Below, piece after piece: positions 59,963-64,000 of a stretch of DNA of 64,000 nucleotides; within the stretch, counting starts at the first letter, position 1, and each line of letters opens with the position of its first letter. The notes below the pieces were generated by a model. It searched no databases and was not told where the DNA came from. It saw only the letters and a list, made by a program, of their open reading frames with translations. The DNA comes from Lojkania enalia (taxonomy: Eukaryota > Ascomycota > Dothideomycetes > Pleosporales). Location of the stretch: positions 169,855 to 233,854 of the forward strand of contig ML986628.1 of the NCBI GenBank assembly GCA_010094045.1, read 5' to 3'. Made by a program: the position numbers and the translations under genes.

Positions 59963-62900
59963 TACCCCCCCAGCTTTAACTGCGAAGGAGAAGCTGCGTC
60001 GAAAAAAAAAAAATGAAGGTAGATACTATACTAAAAGAAGTAAATTATATAGAGTAACTAGTAGTAGAGCTAAGTACGCTTGCAGAAATATTAATTTAAT
60101 GTAATATAGGGTGAGTTATAATCAATTTTTGATTACCCCCTAAGATTCTTGTTAGTAATCGATTTATTTAGCTGATAGAAATTCCTGAGATTCGATTCTA
60201 GCTAAAATATCTTCCATTTTCAGTTACTTAATAAACCTTTAGTATTGTTGCGGCTGTAGAACTTTTGTAAAGCTGTTAGCTAGTATTAGATTCGTCGGTT
60301 GCCAACTAATTATAAGTCTCTACTCTACTACTTCTTAACGTAGCTAGTACTGGTATATATCTACATAGCAAAGTTTGGTATTAAAACGCTTAGATAGCTT
60401 ATTTACAATATCTACTATTTGTTAATTATTATAAAGTAGTACTAGTTGCGTGTTAATATAGAAGCGCAGTAAAGCAAAGGCCTTCTACTACTACTCTATT
60501 TCTAATCCAGCGACTAATAGTACTAATAATTCTACCTTAGTAGTCGATTTTATAACTATACGCTAAATTGAGGCTTTCTAATTAATCGGCATTCTAAAAA
60601 GTTGAAATATATAGCTGTAGGAACTTTAACGAGTATTAGAATTATCGCCGAAGGCTGTATTAGATATATTATAGAATAGTAATTGCTTTACGGGGTTAAT
60701 ATAATCAGTATTACTACTCTAGCTGATGGTAGAGGTGTTTTATATATTATTAGCTATTACTGTAATTGCTAAGTACTTCGTACTAATTAGATATTACTAT
60801 ACCCTTAAAGTAGCGTTAATATAATAATTATTAGAGTTCTAGAGGTATTATAATAATATTAAGTACGTTTACGCGATATTAGAGCGTGTAAAAACTATAA
60901 TCTAGGCTAGACAACTAATTAGTTATTAGTAGTAAGATATCCTATTAGAGGATTCCTTAGTAGCGGCTGGCAGCACGTTCTCGTATAGAGGCGTACTCGG
61001 CGCCTTCTTATTAACCGTAATATTAAATCGCGCTGCTACCTTATTAATAAATAAGTCCTATAGCAGCTAGATCTTATACTACTATATATCGCGTACGACT
61101 CGAACTCCTAAAAACTAATTTAGATCTCTAAGAGATTGAAGTTTATATTTATTACTTAATTGCGATTCAAATTTCTGCTTAATAGAGATATTTAATAGGT
61201 AAACTAGAATTATAATATCGTTAATATAAAAGAAGATAATTAGCTTATCGTTTATATATAAGTAAGATATTCCTAGTACTATTTTAAGGCCTAATTACCT
61301 TAGAGTCCTATCTAGCTTATAATACCAAAGTTTCGGAGCATCCTTAAAACTATATATAGCTTTTTATAGTTGTAGATATTTCCTATACTTATATATAAAA
61401 CCTTCTAGTATATAGATATATATTAACCTGTTTAATCGGCAGTTAAAGAACGTATTAATAATATTAAACTGGTATATATCGAGTTTAAAATAAGTTGCAA
61501 TCAATATTAGAAAGCGAAAGGTTTATACGGCTAGTATAGTAGTATAGATATCTCCCTATTAAGATTGCAGATTGCTGCATACGACTAATCTAGCCTTAAA
61601 TTTATATAGGAAACCGTCCTCATTAAATTTATATGCGAATACCTATATTACTAGGAGAATTTTAGTAGAGTTTTAGAGGATTATTACCTTTTACTAAGTA
61701 TCTATATTCTCCTACTTCTATAATTTAGTATAATAGGTCTTATAGAAGCTAGCACTAAAGAAGTAATTCTTTAGATCCTTATAGTACTTTAGTTCTAGTA
61801 GAAGCTGATTGCGATAATATTTTCTAATAGTACGAGTTTCCTTTATATAATTTTCCGGTATTAGCTCGCTATTAGATAGTACTATAAAGATTGTAAAGTA
61901 TAATTAAGGCGGCCTACGGCTATATAGGAACCTACCTCCCTAGATTATATTATCTTTTAATATTTAGCTACTAATTTCTTCCCTCTATAGGGTATTATTT
62001 ATTCTTCTTAAAAGTATAAAAGTATAAGGAGGCGACAGTTACTATCTTTATAGTAAATTATCGCTAAACGTAGTATTCTTACTATTTACTAGTAGCACTA
62101 TAGGGGCATCCTAATTCTTTAGCGCTGGCGCTAGTATTAATTCTAGTATTAGAAGTCCCTAATTACTAGTAATATCGTCGATTTGTTCTTCAAAAATAGT
62201 ATTCTCCTGCTAATAGGCCTTCTTACTAATTAAATTACCTACTAATTTAGTAGGGATATCTTAATTAGGCAGCCGATTCTCGTAGATCGCTTTTATAACT
62301 TTAATCGTTTTATTATTACTACTATCGATAGAGCTCTCAATATTATTAATTTAAAAAAGAATCTTCTCTAGGGATTCTTTTAGCAGATATTCCTCCTCCT
62401 TACTAGATATAATATTGCTAAATATAACATCTCTAGTATTAAGTACCTATTTTAGTTTCGGAATCAGTACTCAGTATATATTCGTACTCCTATATTATAA
62501 GAGTTTTCCGATTAGTACTCGTAATACTAGTTTATCGCCTCTTAATAGAGTTTTATCTAAAACGTACACTCGCAATCCTATAACCTAAAGGTAAGTAAGA
62601 AATAGTTTATAGCTAAAAACGGCCTTATATAGGGTTTTAAATCGAAGGTTTATAATCAGTATCCTATTAAGTAGATATATTACTATATAAGCTAATTTGT
62701 TAGCGTATTTATTAGAGATATTATTTTCTATTATAAGAGCGCGCGCGCGGGTTATAATTTAGTATTTTACTCGTTCTACTAAACTATTTTACTTAGGCGT
62801 ACGAGGCGCGTAAGCTTTAATCATAATTCCTTAATCGAATAATACTTCTATAAGTTCTAAGAAACTTAAGTTGTTATCTATATAGATATATACGATCTTT

Positions 62901-64000
62901 CTTTTATACTATTATTTAATTTTTGCTAATAGTATTTTAAAGGCTTTTATAAGGGTGGATTTCAACTAATTATATATCATAAATCTCTTATACTACCGGA
63001 ACACCTAATTAACTATATAAAATAGGTATCTTTTACTATTATAATACCTCTTACAGTTCTTCTAAAGTTGTATAATATTAATCGCAATTCTCTTAAATAG
63101 TTTAGTAGCCGGGTAAAGCTAATTATACTAGCTAATCTATTATAATAACTTCGCTTGTATACATGTCTAATAATTTTACTATACTAGTACTTCCTAATTA
63201 CTTAACTAGATACCCTTAGCTGCCTAAAGTAGGGCTAATACTAAATCTCTACCTAGGTAGCCTAATAATTAGTACGCTTTAGCTAAAGAAATACTTTATA
63301 TTAGTTGCTAGCAATAGAAGAGTTTTTCCTTAATTACTACGACTATCTTATATCCGGAAAGTAAATCGAGTGGAGGCTTTTTTACTAGATCCGCGTCTAA
63401 TAGCTAGTAGCTATTAAATAACTCTAAATAATAAATAATATTATAGTAATTATACTAGTAAAAGTAATCTCTACCTAAGTCGAACTAAATACCCTATTTT
63501 CTATTTCTAATTAGGGCTATTATATTAGTTAGCAACTAAGGGATGTAAGCAACTTCTATTAGCTTAATATCTCTTAGGCCCGTAGGAGAATTAATTATAA
63601 TTATAATAGTACCCTATTCTAATATAGGGTATATACTACCTCCCGTAGTAATTTTATCTTTAGAATTTACTATCTAAGTAGTCTACTAACTAAAAGTCTT
63701 AGAGTTGTATATATAGATATTAGAATCTAGATTAAGTATCTACTAATTTAGGATACTAGTATCTTCTTTCTTAGGGGTAGTACTTACTGAAAAATTGCCT
63801 CTTTAAATTACCTGGGTATTTCTCTAGAGGCTAGTAGCTTTTGTAGAGGTTTTACTATTAAACGAGGATTTTAACTTTTTATATTTTTCTATATTTACCT
63901 TTAGGGTATTCTTTTTCCCCTAGTTATTCCTATTTAAGATATTATCTTAAGCTTTTAGTATTTCCTAATCTAGTATCTAGTTTAGTAGCTTAATCGATTT
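59759..64000 (-). mobile_element. Ty1/copia retrotransposon, degraded, runs off the window
   Basis: The 3' LTR is 59759-59962; its polypurine tract (minus strand GCTGGGGGGGTA) follows at 59963-59974. On the minus strand, reading upstream: an RNase H region (about 60240-60700, ending LTKALTPQ-like), then RT near 60900-61500 with QFNIINTFFNCRLN and YSFKDAPKLWYYKLDRTL. The integrase core lies near 62700-62950 (IYIDNNLSFLELIEVLF, then AYAPRTPK.NSLVERV), and a probable GAG-pre-integrase region is at 63100-63400. Gag and the 5' LTR lie beyond 64000. Stops and C-to-T changes are frequent but fewer than in the gypsy relics. It entered the gypsy RT relic at 59758. Confidence 0.85.

Larger units (their letters stand above)
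49122..64000. other. RIP-type AT-rich block of nested transposons
   Basis: Base composition drops sharply to mostly A and T from about 49.1 kb to the window end. Every recognisable coding relic in it shows Cys-to-Tyr, Gly-to-Ser, Asp-to-Asn, Pro-to-Leu, Ala-to-Val and Gln/Trp-to-stop changes, that is C-to-T on both strands. TAG is the prevailing stop, fitting the CpA preference of RIP. No intact gene remains. The segment 49900-50569 holds no recognisable element. Confidence 0.9.

Noticed and set aside
49122..64000. CRISPR-like or satellite array in the AT-rich block
   Set aside because: Repetition is explained by LTRs, inverted repeats and low-complexity RIP product; no regular repeat-spacer pattern, and CRISPR is not expected in a fungal nuclear genome.

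Overview
The window looks like nuclear DNA of a filamentous ascomycete (Pezizomycotina). The protein-coding genes have 47-96 nt GT-AG introns, and the gene content is fungal: acetyl-CoA carboxylase, NudE, two P450s, an AA16-type copper monooxygenase, an S10 carboxypeptidase and relics of HET, STAND/ankyrin and kinase genes. The right quarter carries C-to-T decay typical of repeat-induced point mutation (RIP). I cannot fix the class or genus from sequence alone.

Layout. 0-5 kb: a HET-type relic (+), an intron-containing tRNA gene (-) and a GNAT-like pseudogene with three lesions (+). 5-19 kb: a conserved housekeeping block, all on the minus strand: ACC1 (5 exons, 2272 aa), a nudE homologue (2 exons, 584 aa) and a peroxisomal/mitochondrial carrier (2 exons, 449 aa). 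19-25 kb: a decayed STAND-type ankyrin gene (-), then sequence without recognisable genes. 25-27 kb: a three-exon P450 (-). 27-36 kb: gene-poor, with a solo LTR that keeps its target duplication, an AA16 LPMO (+) and a small membrane-protein gene (-). 36-43.4 kb: secreted serine carboxypeptidase (+), an intronless P450 (-), and an FAD monooxygenase (+) divergent from that P450. 43-49 kb: a kinase pseudogene (-) and the start of a second, more damaged kinase (+).

From about 49.1 kb to the end the sequence changes abruptly to extremely AT-rich DNA. It is a nest of RIP-degraded transposons: a minus-strand LTR element with a matching 367-bp LTR pair (50570-56306) that contains a Fot1/pogo-type DNA transposon with about 65-bp inverted repeats (51257-53118); a second LTR-retrotransposon gag/pol relic (minus, 56.3-58.6 kb); a Ty3/gypsy reverse-transcriptase relic (plus, 59.2-59.76 kb); and a Ty1/copia element (minus) that starts at 59759 inside that relic and runs off the window. 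The copia LTR belongs to the same family as the solo LTR at 30.2 kb.

Functionally, ACC1 makes malonyl-CoA for lipid and polyketide synthesis, nudE serves dynein-dependent nuclear movement, and the P450/monooxygenase pair looks like a small co-regulated oxidation module. I found no CRISPR array, rRNA, PKS or NRPS. The most notable signals are the nested TE stratigraphy, the four decayed immunity- or signalling-type genes (HET, ankyrin/STAND, two kinases) beside it, and the odd tRNA gene. I did not find evidence for a wholly new system.
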